From: Pedobacter terrae
Lineage (GTDB): Bacteria > Bacteroidota > Bacteroidia > Sphingobacteriales > Sphingobacteriaceae
Direction of reading: 5' to 3'
DNA: 64,000 nucleotides
Assembly (NCBI RefSeq): GCF_900100705.1
Contig: NZ_FNCH01000025.1
Span: 1 to 64,000 of the forward strand
A program made the position numbers and the translations under genes. How positions within the stretch are numbered: the first letter of the stretch is position 1; each line of letters begins with the position of its first letter. This document shows positions 1 through 9,778 of this stretch, piece by piece. Below the pieces are notes generated by a model, which did not search any database, was not told where the DNA came from, and worked only from the letters and a program-made list of their open reading frames with translations.

Positions 1-99
1 GTGTCAGGATCTTCTACAACACCGGTAATGGTAAAATTCGATAATATAAAATCCGGTAAGAATAAATTGAGTAAGGAGGCTACGGTAGAAGGCATATAA
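1..99 (+). CDS. C-terminal fragment of a gene entering from the left edge
   Basis: An open frame runs from base 1 to a TAA at 97-99 and encodes 32 residues ending KEATVEGI. Nothing in so short a tail identifies a family. The frame is open to the window edge, so it may be the end of a longer plus-strand gene, but an open frame of this length also occurs by chance. Confidence 0.3.
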   Translation: MSGSSTTPVMVKFDNIKSGKNKLSKEATVEGI

Positions 100-230
100 A
101 ATGAAAATAGTAAAAAAAAACAAAGCTATCTGTTTTAATCCTACTCCACAACTTTTGGTATTGATCCCATTTTTTTTGATCCCTATTTTTTTTATTTGTA
201 AATAACTGAAAATAAATTATTTAAACAAAA

Positions 231-256
231 AAAGCAGCTCTTTTCAGAACTGCTTT
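231..256 (-). terminator. Hairpin with T-run on the minus strand
   Basis: AAAGCAG (231-237) and CTGCTTT (250-256) form a 7-bp stem with a 12-nt loop. Read on the minus strand the stem runs into a T-tract, as in a rho-independent terminator. It lies about 385 bp downstream of the minus-strand gene ending at 641, so it may end that transcript. Confidence 0.4.
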
Positions 257-640
257 CAAAACTCGGGGTCAGTGGCGGTGCGTAGTTCGAACCATTTTGT
301 GGGCGAATTGATTGGAATTGGAGATTTTTCGAAAATTTTAAAAGAATAGGGCAGTTAAAAACGTTAGCTTATCTAAGCTAGAAGAGTATATCTTTTAGAT
401 GTAAGTTGATATCCATTATAATTAAATTGACAAAATCTACGTCCATCCAACTCTTGATTAAATTGAACGTTAAATTTATTCATGAGCTTAAGTGGTGAGT
501 TTGAATATCACACTACATATTATTTTATGAGCATTGTAACCGTTCGTTGCAAGGATAAATTAAGGTATTGGCCAATCCTTTGATATAATGCGTCAATAAT
601 TAGAACTTAGTCTTAGCGAGATACTAATACTAGAAAAGTG
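257..640. other. Intergenic, no gene recognised
   Basis: No convincing gene is visible on either strand. At 284-291 there is a GTTCGAAC-like motif (gtagttcgaacc) resembling a tRNA T-loop, but no tRNA arms can be folded around it. The rest is AT-rich. Confidence 0.4.
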
Positions 641-979
641 CTAATAACCCTCTAATTCTAAGAAAATATCTTGCAAATCTCCATTAATTTTCTCATCATT
701 TTGATCTGAAATTAACATCAAATTTTCATTAATTTCTTCATAGGATGATGTACCATCTAATATACCTAAAACATGAGACATCGTATTAACTTCTACAATA
801 CGTAAAAATTTAATAAAAGCTTCTTTTTGATCCTCATTAAGGTTATTGTAAATAGGTAAGATACCTTTCCAAACAGGATCATGCGCTTCTTTTGTTGTTG
901 ACAGCAAATTTTGGTAAGTTGCCAATTTTTTTTCAATGACGGTTTTTCTCAGAAGTTGTACTAGTTTTAAAGATCTCAT
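641..979 (-). CDS. Hypothetical protein, possible immunity-type gene
   Basis: This is a 112-aa soluble, acidic protein with no signal peptide or membrane segment. It looks all-helical, with a charged N-terminus (MRSLKLVQLLRKTVIEKK) and a Glu/Asp/Asn-rich C-terminal half. I do not recognise the family. It lies about 220 bp downstream of the RHS tip and the DUF7716-like gene on the same strand, where immunity genes and their orphan copies often accumulate. An immunity role is therefore suggested only by position. Confidence 0.6.
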   Translation of the reverse strand: MRSLKLVQLLRKTVIEKKLATYQNLLSTTKEAHDPVWKGILPIYNNLNEDQKEAFIKFLRIVEVNTMSHVLGILDGTSSYEEINENLMLISDQNDEKINGDLQDIFLELEGY

Positions 980-1194
980 TTATTTATTTTTAAAAATGCT
1001 TCTGGATACAATGCCTTAGTCATTTCAATTAATTAAATTCTAGTATATATCCCTATTCATCAAAAATAGGATTTCAGTATTTTTCTTCTCACCGAAATCA
1101 CGAATATTTTCTGTGTAAGGAATACCGTCAATGGATAGCTATATTTAGATTTGACAAATGCTTAACAGCAAAGCTGTGTATCAAGGTTCATTAT

Positions 1195-1473
1195 TTAAGC
1201 ATCATTTATTGCATACTCGTATACACGTTTAGCTATTTCTTCTTCTGTTGGTTTATATTCTAAGTTCTCAATCCAATCTTCAATAAATTCTTTAGCTAAA
1301 AATACTTCTATAAGGTAAAAGTATTTTTTCCCTCTGTCTTCTTTAAATCCCCCATCACCTTCTTCCGCATGTGATAAAATAATATCAGAGTTGAAATTTT
1401 CTTTATCTTCTTGAAAGATTATAGCATCATCATCTATATTTTCAATATTTCTAATTAAATCAATTAAGTTCAT
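1195..1473 (-). CDS. DUF7716-like small protein, candidate immunity protein of the RHS tip
   Basis: The 92-aa protein starts MNLIDLIRNIENIDDDAIIF and continues with a central DG-containing loop and a C-terminal YLIEVFLAKEFIEDWIE segment. This layout resembles the DUF7716 family of small acidic proteins found next to polymorphic toxins. The frame is open 27 codons further upstream, but that stretch overlaps the RHS gene end and does not fit the family, so the ATG at 1471-1473 is preferred. It begins 17 bp after the RHS stop, the usual place for a cognate immunity gene. Direct neutralisation of the WHH tip is inferred. Confidence 0.65.
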   Translation of the reverse strand: MNLIDLIRNIENIDDDAIIFQEDKENFNSDIILSHAEEGDGGFKEDRGKKYFYLIEVFLAKEFIEDWIENLEYKPTEEEIAKRVYEYAINDA

Positions 1474-1489
1474 ATTTTTTTTTATATAA

Positions 1490-4070
1490 TTATAATTTGC
1501 CCCAAATAGCAAACCCGCCAAAACCACCTGGATGTAAAGTATTCCAGAAAGCACTTGTAATAGTGTGTTGACTTTTTGGCACTAATTGCATCACTCCTTT
1601 TTCTGTAGCATGATGCCATACCCATCCTACAGGGGATTTACCCACTATACTTCCAGCCGCAGATTTCGGAATGACTATCCCTAATTCTGACATTGAGGCA
1701 GCAAATGTTGCATCTGAGGCGATGGTATTGGTAAGTGCTTTGTTTGCTTCAAGAAAATGAGCACCTCTATAGACACCGGGATAAGATTCGCTTGCCAATT
1801 TCATTTCAAATGCAACAGAATATTGGGCCCCTGAACCAACAGCTTTAACAACTGTACGTTCTGCAGCTTCTCTAGCGCCAGCCTCTGCTATCCCTATCGC
1901 CCCTGCTTTTAGTCCGCCCTTAATAATGGAGCCAGTACCTAGAGTGGCAAGGTCCAAAGCAAAGCCTGCAAAACCTGCACCAGCTTGCCACCAATTCCCA
2001 TCCCTAAGGCCTCTATACAAGTCACGCCCTGACCCTAATACTGGTGTGACACTAATTCCTATATCAAGGGCCTTATCCATCAAGCTCGGCACTTGACCAG
2101 TAATAGTTACTTCATCGAGCGTTAATTTACCTATATCTTTAGAACCGTCATAATTGAATCTGATAGCATTACCAGCCTCATCATTCCCCAATCCCCTGCT
2201 CCCTAACCTCGTATAACCCGCTATCTCTGCATTACCTGCAAAGTACACTGCCTTGTTTACATCGGTAATGTTAAGCGGGAGGTACCAATCCATTGGGCCA
2301 TTACCAGTGGGATCAATATACCTTACAGGATTGTTAAATCCATAATTATAAGGTGAATGCCCTGTATAGTCTTCAGCCCAGGCATCAACCGCATTCCATC
2401 TACCTGTAACAGGATCGTAGAACCTGGCACCATAATCATACTGGCCTCTAGTTCTTCCTGAATTTCTTTACCGTTATAAAGATATTTATTATCATTTGAA
2501 CCTACAAGGCCAGCAGATTTACGTAGACCAAAGGCGTAATAATCGTCTTTTTGTAATGGATGAACGCTATTGTTATAAACATCAAAAGTCAACCTCACAT
2601 TGCCTAGGTGATCAGTAAGGTTATAATTGTAAGTATAATTATTACTTCCATTTCTTTGTGCGATTCCTTCCTCCGTATGAATCAACTCTATAACACCGTT
2701 GTTATATTCAATCGCCCCATCATAATCTCTGGTATTGGCTATACCGTTAAATACAGAAGTTTTTTTCAGCTTTTGACCCATTGCATCATATATATATATC
2801 ACACTATCGCTATTTTTGCTTGCCTTTTCAGGTAAGTCTAGATAGTTATAGGTGTATGACATTCCATTACGCCCATCTTTTTTCGCATTTCCATTGTTGT
2901 CGTAAACGTATGACTGTGATGTTACATTATCAATCGACTTAAGTTGATTGCCATCATAATGATATTCGTTCATAACCGAACCATCTCGACTTAAGTTCTT
3001 GATGTTTCCCATTTCATCGTAAGCAATCCGCTCAGTCATCAGACCTGCTGCTGTTTCAGCTAAGGTAAGACGGCTTAACTTATCATATTCGTAATTAAAT
3101 ACATTGTTTGATGGGTTTTGATTATTCCCCCAATCCCATAATTGCCTGCTTATGTTCCCATTATATCCTTTTGATGTACCATCTTCGTACTTTAGTTTAA
3201 AACTAAATTCATTGCTAACACTACGCTTTAGCCAACCACGCTCATTGTATGACAATCGGGTAGTTTGTAGGTCATTATGAAGCCTCTTTTCTATAACCTG
3301 ACCAATTTCATTATACACCAAATGATTAATCCCTACTTCAACCTGTTCATTTATCCTTTGAAAGTTCGCAATACGCCGGCCTACATGATCATATTCGTAC
3401 CTGTTGGCTATCGTAGTTTTATTATTGTTGAGCTGATGGGTAAGCGTACTTTTTGTTAATTCTCCAGAAAAGTTATATGCATTATCAACAACATCAGTTC
3501 CACCTAGATGATTTTTATTTTTAGCTTGTATAATTTGCCCTTTTTTGTCATAATAATTTACGGTAAGCAACATTTCCCCTGTCTCAAGATTTTTCACCTT
3601 GTAACCTGTAAGAAGTCCACTAATTCTATCTTCACCCACCTGATCAACTGCTGTACCTGTAAAAGTATTACCAGGAATACTATAATTATCATAATAGCTA
3701 AGTGCATCTACATTAAAGTCAACCTTGGTATAGATTTATTGGTATAACCTGTTAAAATGTCGTTTACATTACGTTTTTCCCATATTATTTTTAATGTATC
3801 GGAATATGACTGCAACCATTCTCTTTTACTTCTATCTGGCACAATGGCCGCGTCTGCGCTAGTCTCCTTATAGATGTAATTACCTGTCATTATAGACCTA
3901 CCAAGGGCATCATATTTTACAAAAGCCCATTGTTGTGGAGTTTTATTTCTCTGGCTTGCATCCTGACTCATAACAAGCTGGTTTAGCTTGTTGTAAACCA
4001 TAAATTCCCAACCTTTACCTGGTATTTTCTTTTCAGTTAATCTTTGTCGAGGCTCATTCCCTCCGGCAGG
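1490..4070 (-). pseudogene. Truncated RHS-repeat protein with WHH-type nuclease tip, two frameshifts
   Basis: RHS/YD-repeat protein remnant. In order it shows EKKIPGKGWEF and YDALGRS repeats, many YD repeats, the core-end motif QYDYGARFYDPVTGRWNAVD, a short hydrophobic linker, and a C-terminal tip with WVWHHATEKGVMQLVP. That tip matches HNH/Endo VII-superfamily nucleases with a conserved WHH. The frame breaks twice: near 3715-3725, between NKSIP and DFNVDALSYYDN, and near 2446-2452, between KEIQEEL and GQYDYGARF, where one base appears lost. Upstream of about 4070 the homology stops at an in-frame TGA (4092-4094), so the N-terminal part normal for these large secreted proteins is missing. The final 267 codons, including the toxin tip, remain open. 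Confidence 0.85.
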
Positions 4071-4543
4071 CTGACCTTTCCCACCAGTCCATCAGTTACA
4101 CCGGACTTAACTCCCAATTTAGCAGTATTTCCGTGCTTCACGGCAAGCGGGTCATCTATTAAAACCCTATGATCATTTGCCTCAGAAGGCCTACTATTTT
4201 TTTTAAGATGAAAAAATATCAGGACACCACCATACCATAACAGCCCCAGTACAAGCAGTACCATCGAAAACTGAAGTGTAGAAAAATCGAGTAACATAAA
4301 CTCAGCTTTTTCCCGAGACCTCATTGTATCGGGATTTGATAAGGCAAAGTTGCAGTACCCAAAATCTTTATATCCCATATTGGATAGATTGGATGAAAAA
4401 CGCCGCTGTAGAACCTTCAAAAGCATTCAAGACTATGCATCAAAGAAAAATTTAAAATAAAAAACAAAAAAATACTACTGAATATCAAATACCTAGACCC
4501 ATAACCATTAAACGCATAAACTTGTACTAGCTATAAGCAATCA
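4071..4543. other. Region upstream of the RHS remnant, no supported gene
   Basis: A minus-strand frame at 4037-4426 is open for 129 codons and includes one hydrophobic stretch, but it overlaps the RHS 5' remnant in another frame and resembles no family I know. From 4427 to 4543 the sequence is AT-rich with no recognisable gene. It probably marks the breakpoint where the RHS 5' half was lost. Confidence 0.4.
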
Positions 4544-4714
4544 ATGAACAAACAGAATTTCTTCGAACGCATTTCCCCTCAGATCACCTGCTGGAAAGGA
4601 AGCCTCTGGGACTTTACCCTCGCGTTTGCAACCGTTATTTCTTGGGTCAGCTGACCCATATTCCATCTCACGGCAACTTGGTAACAATAAATAGTGATTA
4701 TTATGAACGTACTT
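4544..4714 (+). pseudogene. Relic of a low-affinity iron permease family protein
   Basis: From the ATG at 4544 the plus strand reads MNKQNFFERISPQITCW, then GSLWDFTLAFATVISWVS, then a TGA (4652-4654). Beyond the stop, in the same frame, it continues PIFHLTATW, further stops, and IVIIMNVL. The pattern FFERxS...G(S/T)xxAFxLAFxxVxxWxxxGPxFxxxxTWQLxxNTxxTIxxFLMVF is that of small membrane proteins of the low-affinity iron permease family (PF04120). Two membrane helices are still visible, but at least three in-frame stops and loss of the C-terminal half make it non-functional. Confidence 0.65.
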
Positions 4715-5152
4715 AAGACAACGAAAACGTTTCCCTAAAAGGGGAAATGAAAACACCAAGATAAGAGACCAATCTTGGATCATTACAAGAAATATCTAAT
4801 GTTAGATTTGAACAGAACTACTGAATGAATTTATGTTTAAGATATTATACGATACATATTTTCCAACTATGCATTACAGCCTCGATAAGGGACTATTAAA
4901 CAAAATCAATATAACGCTAGTTTCATTCTCCTATTAAGCAAACTTTAAAAATTCGCCGAATAATTAGGGATTAATATTTAATTAAAAATCTCCTGAATAG
5001 TGCGTTTGGATTCCTCATAGAAATATACGTCATTTAGTTATTGATTAAAGTTTGCCAAATTATAGATAATTTGCTAGCGTAACTTTTATTTGCACTAATT
5101 TATTGATACCTTACTCCAGGAAATCTAGCTAACAATCGATCAAAAACAAAAC
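4715..5152. other. Intergenic, upstream region of the GT71-like gene
   Basis: No gene is visible. Near 5067-5073 there is TAATTTG, close to the Bacteroidota -7 box but one spacer base short, and no convincing -33 box lies at the usual distance. The promoter of the gene at 5153 is therefore only suspected here. Confidence 0.35.
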
Positions 5153-6247
5153 ATGGTAAACCTTGAAAGCCCATTACTAGATCCTAATTATAGAATGCCT
5201 GTTGACGAAGTTTGCAGGTTAAGAAAAGGAATAAGTGATTTTCTAAAAGAGGGTTTAGAAGTAACAGATGATGATTTTGGATCAGGCAGCGGTATCGTAA
5301 TTAGTGCCGGTGGGTTTAAATACTTTACTTGTACTTATGTACTAATCTCTACTTTGCGTAACCTTGGTTGCCAATTGCCTATCGAAGTCTGGTATTATCA
5401 GGACGAATTAACATTTGATATGCGATCTTCACTATCGAAATTTAATGTAACTTGTAGGGATATGGAGGGCTTCGTGGAAGGTCGGCCTCATGGTTTCCTG
5501 ATGAAATCTTTGGCAATTCTTTACAGCGACTTTGAAGAAGTTTTATTCTTAGATGCAGATAATAACTGTGTGAAGGATCCAACTTATTTATTCCAAGTAC
5601 CACAATACCTAGAACATGGTTGTATATTCTGGCCAGATTACTGGATGCACTCTCCAAATAATCAAATATGGGAGATATTCAATCTTCCCCCACAAAATTG
5701 TCCGGAACAAGAAAGTGGACAACTGCTTATCAATAAAAAAAAATGTTGGCAAGCATTGCAACTTGCTGTATATCTAAACATAAACAGCGAATATATATAT
5801 CGATTTATGTACGGTGACAAGGATAGTTATCGTATTGCATGGATGTATTTAGAGGTTCCTTATTTCTTTATTCAAACGCCACCTGGATCATTTGGTTATA
5901 TGTTTAACGGGAAACAATTTCATGGCAACACTATGAGCCAATACGATCCGAATGGTGATATAATCTTTTTACACAGGAATTTAATAAAATGGCATGTAAC
6001 GTATCGGAATGAAAGGCTTTGGCAGATACATAAGTCTTTTAAGCCACATGCCAAAGATTTATCATGCAACATTAGGAGGCATAAAAAAACCAACTACATA
6101 GACTTGGTTGGCGATGTGGATGTAGTTGAATATTCGACCTTAATTCCAAATTTAGAAGAGGCATGCCTTAGAGCATTGTCTGAACTTAGGGGCCATCCCT
6201 TTTACCAAGAAGAATTATTGCATAGTTATATCAGAGAAAGTCGGTAA
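5153..6247 (+). CDS. GT71-like (MNN1-type mannosyltransferase family) glycosyltransferase
   Basis: This 364-aa protein is a probable GT-A glycosyltransferase of the alpha-mannosyltransferase (GT71, MNN1-like) type. Residues 45-60 (GIVISAGGFKYF) form the nucleotide-binding entry strand. LFLDADN at about 130-137 carries the DxD metal/nucleotide-sugar site (D134, D136). ESGQLLINKKKCW (about 183-195) and YGDKDSYRIAW (about 220-230) match the acceptor-side blocks of the family. It has no signal peptide or membrane segment, so it should act in the cytoplasm. It begins the plus-strand flank of the lanthipeptide region with about 400 bp of gene-free DNA upstream. Its donor and acceptor are unknown; modification of the lanthipeptide or of a surface glycan are both possible. 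Confidence 0.8.
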   Translation: MVNLESPLLDPNYRMPVDEVCRLRKGISDFLKEGLEVTDDDFGSGSGIVISAGGFKYFTCTYVLISTLRNLGCQLPIEVWYYQDELTFDMRSSLSKFNVTCRDMEGFVEGRPHGFLMKSLAILYSDFEEVLFLDADNNCVKDPTYLFQVPQYLEHGCIFWPDYWMHSPNNQIWEIFNLPPQNCPEQESGQLLINKKKCWQALQLAVYLNINSEYIYRFMYGDKDSYRIAWMYLEVPYFFIQTPPGSFGYMFNGKQFHGNTMSQYDPNGDIIFLHRNLIKWHVTYRNERLWQIHKSFKPHAKDLSCNIRRHKKTNYIDLVGDVDVVEYSTLIPNLEEACLRALSELRGHPFYQEELLHSYIRESR

Positions 6248-6861
6248 TCAGATTTGAGTTGCTTTTCTTCTGATCAATGTCTCGAGAATAAAAGTCTTTC
6301 TTAGTCACTATTCTCGCCGAGGAACGTTTCATAAGATTTCCTGCCTATATTAGTGTGGATCCAAAGCCGATTATATTCTTCATCGATTGCTTTTCAGCGT
6401 ATGGCATGCAATTTTCTCGTGACACCTAGTAGAAAACTGCTCTAAAGAGCACTGATTGTATATTAGACCAGATATGGTATCCGGATACCCGCGATCCACC
6501 CCATATTTCCAATCCTATCCACCATCTGCATGATATGAAGATAAGTATAAAATGTGAGTACATGATTGCCACCGGATAGTAGCCGTATATCTTCAAATGC
6601 GGTATTACCATTTTCTAACTTTAGAAGGATAGTTAAATATAGTATTGATTTCGCGATAAAGTTTTGCTAAGAAAGATCTTGAATCAAATTGATATAGGTG
6701 TTCGGTCCGATAAGCACACCGGACTTAACTTTGATGTTAGGTAAGCGACGCATTAATTTGTAACATTGTTGTACTATTGACGGTTGGAAAGAGGCGTGTT
6801 AATCTTGTATAGAATCGTAACAAACTGCTATATCTTGTATACTGAAAACCCAACTAGTCGA
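6248..6861. other. Intergenic, 614 bp without a supported gene
   Basis: Only short, stop-interrupted frames occur. A minus-strand frame at about 6330-6400 reads EEYNRLWIHTNIGRKSYETF between stops and looks like a decayed coding piece of unknown family. A 61-codon frame at 6426-6611 has no coding character. No terminator or promoter stands out. Confidence 0.4.
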
Positions 6862-7638
6862 TCAAGTAAGGTTCTGTTTACTAAAAATTAAGCCATCTTC
6901 CACGATATCGTTATGAAATAAAAAGCCCATAATAGAAGAGAAGTTACACTTGGAAACGGTCAGATCTCTACCTGGCCAATATAATGTATTGAACACATTA
7001 AAAAGGTTTACAAATTTTTCCAAGGATACAGCACTAACATTTCTCAAATGATGAGGTACAAACTCAACTACGAGCGTCTGAACATTTTCCAGTAATCTAG
7101 TCATTCCAGTTAAAGCGTGATATTCTGACCCCTCAATATCCATGATAATTAAATCAAAGATTTGATCAGACAAATAATCGTCCAAAGGAACTGCGTCCAC
7201 CGTTATTTCATCCGGATTATCATAAATATACATTTGATCCATTACAATCGGTTTTCTTTTACTACCCCCGGAATTGGAGGTATTGAGTAGAAATTTTAAT
7301 TTTTCAACTTTGTCACTAGCTGCAATGCAGTGTGTTTGACAATTTTCCAGAGAATTTAGACTTACATTGATATTCAGCAATTTGTATGTTTTGGGATTCG
7401 CCTCTATTGCAACGACCTTTTTCACCCTTTTGGATAACGGAATTGCTAGGGTTCCTATGTGTGCACCCACAACAAGTACCCGAGATTCTTCGGCCACAAT
7501 TTTAAATAGACGCTCTAATTCTTTGAAGCCCCATTCTCCACGTTCGCGTAAACCCTTCCCGATTACAAGGTCATTAGGGTCTACTTGGAAAATACCATTT
7601 TTGGTATTCAGTTGTTCAAAATAAAAATCTTTTTCCAT
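6862..7638 (-). CDS. FkbM family SAM-dependent methyltransferase
   Basis: This 258-aa protein has the FkbM methyltransferase fold. RVLVVGAHIGTLAIPLS (about 53-69) is the SAM-binding glycine loop, VVAIEANPKTYKLL (about 74-87) the acidic strand that holds the ribose, and LIIMDIEGSEYHAL (about 158-171) the family signature. FkbM enzymes generally O-methylate sugars, polyketides or lipids. It lies among glycosyltransferase genes beside the lanthipeptide locus, so methylation of an attached sugar is a reasonable but untested role. It is followed on the same strand by a gene-free stretch and preceded by the monooxygenase gene 183 bp upstream. Confidence 0.85.
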   Translation of the reverse strand: MEKDFYFEQLNTKNGIFQVDPNDLVIGKGLRERGEWGFKELERLFKIVAEESRVLVVGAHIGTLAIPLSKRVKKVVAIEANPKTYKLLNINVSLNSLENCQTHCIAASDKVEKLKFLLNTSNSGGSKRKPIVMDQMYIYDNPDEITVDAVPLDDYLSDQIFDLIIMDIEGSEYHALTGMTRLLENVQTLVVEFVPHHLRNVSAVSLEKFVNLFNVFNTLYWPGRDLTVSKCNFSSIMGFLFHNDIVEDGLIFSKQNLT

Positions 7639-7821
7639 TTAAATTAATAATTTGCGTTTACAAAAAAAGACAAAAATCTTCTGCTAGCTTCAAATTAGTT
7701 TTACGAAATTTATTTAAATTCGTATAATAAAAGTCATCAGTTAATTTCTATTAAAAAACTTTACAACTGGCAGTTACGCTCAAAAGATACTTATTTTCTA
7801 ATTTACCAATGTCTGACAAAT

Positions 7822-8739
7822 TTATAGAGAAAATTCTTTAGCAATCAATTCAGTCGCTTTAAATTTAATCTTAAAATCATTGGAAAGATCCTTTAACACG
7901 AAGTTGCTTACTCCTGTCATCTCTGATATTTTTTGTATTTCATCATATATAAAGCTGGGAGAACCAATAATATCAAGGTAAATAGATTCAACATCTATTT
8001 TGCTATGTATCTTAACAGCTCTTTGGTGACTTTTGGTGCACAGAAACCCTACCATTATGCTAATATTTGGCGTAATCCCGTGTGCCAATTTGAAATTCTC
8101 CATGTAGTGATTGATTAAATCCCATTGCTTATTTGCCATATCTTCATCTTTTGCAATAGACCTGCAGAAATTTAATTTTAATTCCACAGCCTTCTCTAAA
8201 TTCTGAAATGAGGATCCTAGCAAAAACAAATCTGGAGTAACCCCTTTAAATGGAGGTAAAAAAATGCTATCGTCGACTAAAATATTTACTTCGTCATTAT
8301 AAAATTTCGAAACCTCAGTTATGTTTATAAAATGATCTTTTATGATATTAGAATCCCTATCTGGAACTAATAATTTTCGAATATGTTCTTTAGGATGGCT
8401 GTTTGCAAACCCAAGTTCAACCCTATTTGGAAATATGTTGGCGAGTAGCTTAAAGTTTAACGCCAATCTATAAGGACTTTGATAACTTATCAGAACACCA
8501 CCACTCCCAATCTTAATTCTTTCTGTCCTATTAAGCAATATTGGCAATAAAAATTCGGGACTAGACCATGGACTATTTCGGTAAAGATTATGATGTTCAG
8601 TTAGCCAAAACCGATTAAATCCCAGTTCGTCTGCAATATCACAGTATCTTATTACATTTTCCAGCACTAAGACTGGGTTATCGGTGTAGGACGACAAACC
8701 GAACTCTAATAAGCCTAAAGTTATTTTGTTTTTTGACAT
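7822..8739 (-). CDS. LLM-class flavin-dependent monooxygenase (luciferase-like)
   Basis: The 305-aa protein shows the bacterial-luciferase TIM-barrel pattern. It has GFNRFWLTEHHN at about 41-52, the WSSPEFLLPILLNRTERIKIGSGG block at about 58-81, and VELGFANSHP after it. The closest recognisable group is the small luciferase-like monooxygenases seen in natural-product clusters, which use reduced FMN and oxygen. It is cytoplasmic, with no export signal. It is separated by 165 bp from the divergent GT32 gene and lies near the precursor, so oxidation of the peptide or a sugar is possible. The substrate cannot be read from the sequence. Confidence 0.8.
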   Translation of the reverse strand: MSKNKITLGLLEFGLSSYTDNPVLVLENVIRYCDIADELGFNRFWLTEHHNLYRNSPWSSPEFLLPILLNRTERIKIGSGGVLISYQSPYRLALNFKLLANIFPNRVELGFANSHPKEHIRKLLVPDRDSNIIKDHFINITEVSKFYNDEVNILVDDSIFLPPFKGVTPDLFLLGSSFQNLEKAVELKLNFCRSIAKDEDMANKQWDLINHYMENFKLAHGITPNISIMVGFLCTKSHQRAVKIHSKIDVESIYLDIIGSPSFIYDEIQKISEMTGVSNFVLKDLSNDFKIKFKATELIAKEFSL

Positions 8740-8904
8740 GCAATAAATTCTTATTGCCTAAGATCATTCTTTTTTCTGAAATGTTAACCTTTTCGAAGCC
8801 TTTATTAAGAGAAACCAATATATTTTTTAATAATCTGTTAAGTGTAATAATACTTTTTATAAATTGCGAATACAAAATCATCCAATCTTAAAAAGAATCA
8901 AGGC

Positions 8905-9558
8905 ATGGAAGACCGTGAAGAAATTTTAATACCAAAAATTATACATCATATAATTGGTCGACGTCAGAATCCTTTGATCGAAGACTGTTTGGACTCTTGG
9001 AAATGCCTGGGAAATTATGGCTTTGAAATCCGTATTTGGACTGACCTTACCATAATGGATTTTATATCTACATTCCATCCCTTTGCGTTTTACGCATTTG
9101 TACATGCAAAGAATCATGCTGAAGCGGCAGACATAGCGCGATATTTAATTATTTATACCTGTGGCGGCTATTACGTAGATTGGGATGTGAAGTTATTAAG
9201 TCCCGAAAAATTTTTTTTTTTATCAAAAAGGTATTTATGTGGCTATATGCTTGTTGACCCATTAAATGACACTATAGCTTCAGAATATTTTTGCTCTTCT
9301 CCAAAAGACCCTTATCTGTTAAATTTGGTAGAAGATATTGTTCAGCTATTCAACGATGGACAGAAAGACCTAATCCGTACCCCACAATATAGCGGCCCAT
9401 ATAGAATGCGGGATAGTTTGTTAAAACATCCAGAAACAAGTATTGAATCGGTGAACGTTAAGGACATATTTGCCTACGATTACAGGGAGATCAGAAACCC
9501 TCCTGCGGGTGAAATTACGCAACCATTAATTCATTATTGGGTACATTCATGGCTATAG
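8905..9558 (+). CDS. GT32-type glycosyltransferase (DXD sugar-binding, OCH1-like)
   Basis: The 217-aa enzyme begins IPKIIHHIIGRR, the standard GT32 opening. It carries HAEAADIARYLIIYTCGG followed by YYVDWDVKLL, with the DxD at D92 and D94. This is the complete core of the DXD sugar-binding family (PF04488), which transfers mannose, galactose or similar sugars. No membrane segment is seen. It lies 220 bp upstream of the lanthipeptide precursor on the same strand, so it could be co-regulated, although the precursor has its own promoter. The acceptor is unknown. Confidence 0.85.
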   Translation: MEDREEILIPKIIHHIIGRRQNPLIEDCLDSWKCLGNYGFEIRIWTDLTIMDFISTFHPFAFYAFVHAKNHAEAADIARYLIIYTCGGYYVDWDVKLLSPEKFFFLSKRYLCGYMLVDPLNDTIASEYFCSSPKDPYLLNLVEDIVQLFNDGQKDLIRTPQYSGPYRMRDSLLKHPETSIESVNVKDIFAYDYREIRNPPAGEITQPLIHYWVHSWL

Positions 9559-9699
9559 ATGGTGGGATGTATAACCAGCCCCCGCAAAGAATCATAGCAT
9601 AAGGAAAGTATGGTAAATCTGCCATTCAGACTTTAACAGGCCTATTCCATAAAAAAACCGGAACTTATCTACTGTATTAAATAAATCACTGTAATTGAT

Positions 9700-9729
9700 T
9701 TTGTTATTAAGTTAAAAACCATATATTTG
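9700..9729 (+). promoter_or_regulatory. Bacteroidota-type promoter of the lanthipeptide precursor
   Basis: TTTG at 9700-9703 and TATATTTG at 9722-9729 are separated by 18 nt. This fits the Bacteroidota primary-sigma consensus (TTTG / TAnnTTTG, about 19 nt apart). The expected start is near 9737, giving a leader of roughly 40 nt before the precursor ATG at 9779. Confidence 0.6.
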
Positions 9730-9778
9730 GGTAAGGGCGGTATCAATTTTTAATAAATTACAATCTAATCTTAGCATT

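Noticed and set aside
101..205. A 34-codon plus-strand frame MKIVKKNKAICFNP... with a hydrophobic end, directly after the left-edge fragment.
   Set aside because: The hydrophobic end is produced by T-runs, there is no ribosome-binding site and no known family; chance is likelier.
284..295. A tRNA-like T-loop motif near the left edge.
   Set aside because: No acceptor, D or anticodon arm can be folded around it.
2440..2455. Programmed frameshifting in the RHS gene.
   Set aside because: There is a second break, the 5' half is missing and no slippery heptamer or downstream structure is seen; ordinary decay explains it.
4037..4426. A 129-codon minus-strand frame with one hydrophobic segment.
   Set aside because: It overlaps the RHS 5' remnant in another frame, uses unlikely residues and resembles no family.
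4541..4783. An 80-codon minus-strand frame.
   Set aside because: It lies opposite the iron permease relic, whose plus-strand translation is clearly homologous; the minus frame is a shadow.
8678..8881. A 67-codon minus-strand frame that could look like a small leader peptide upstream of the monooxygenase.
   Set aside because: No GG or other leader motif, and it overlaps the monooxygenase start in another frame.
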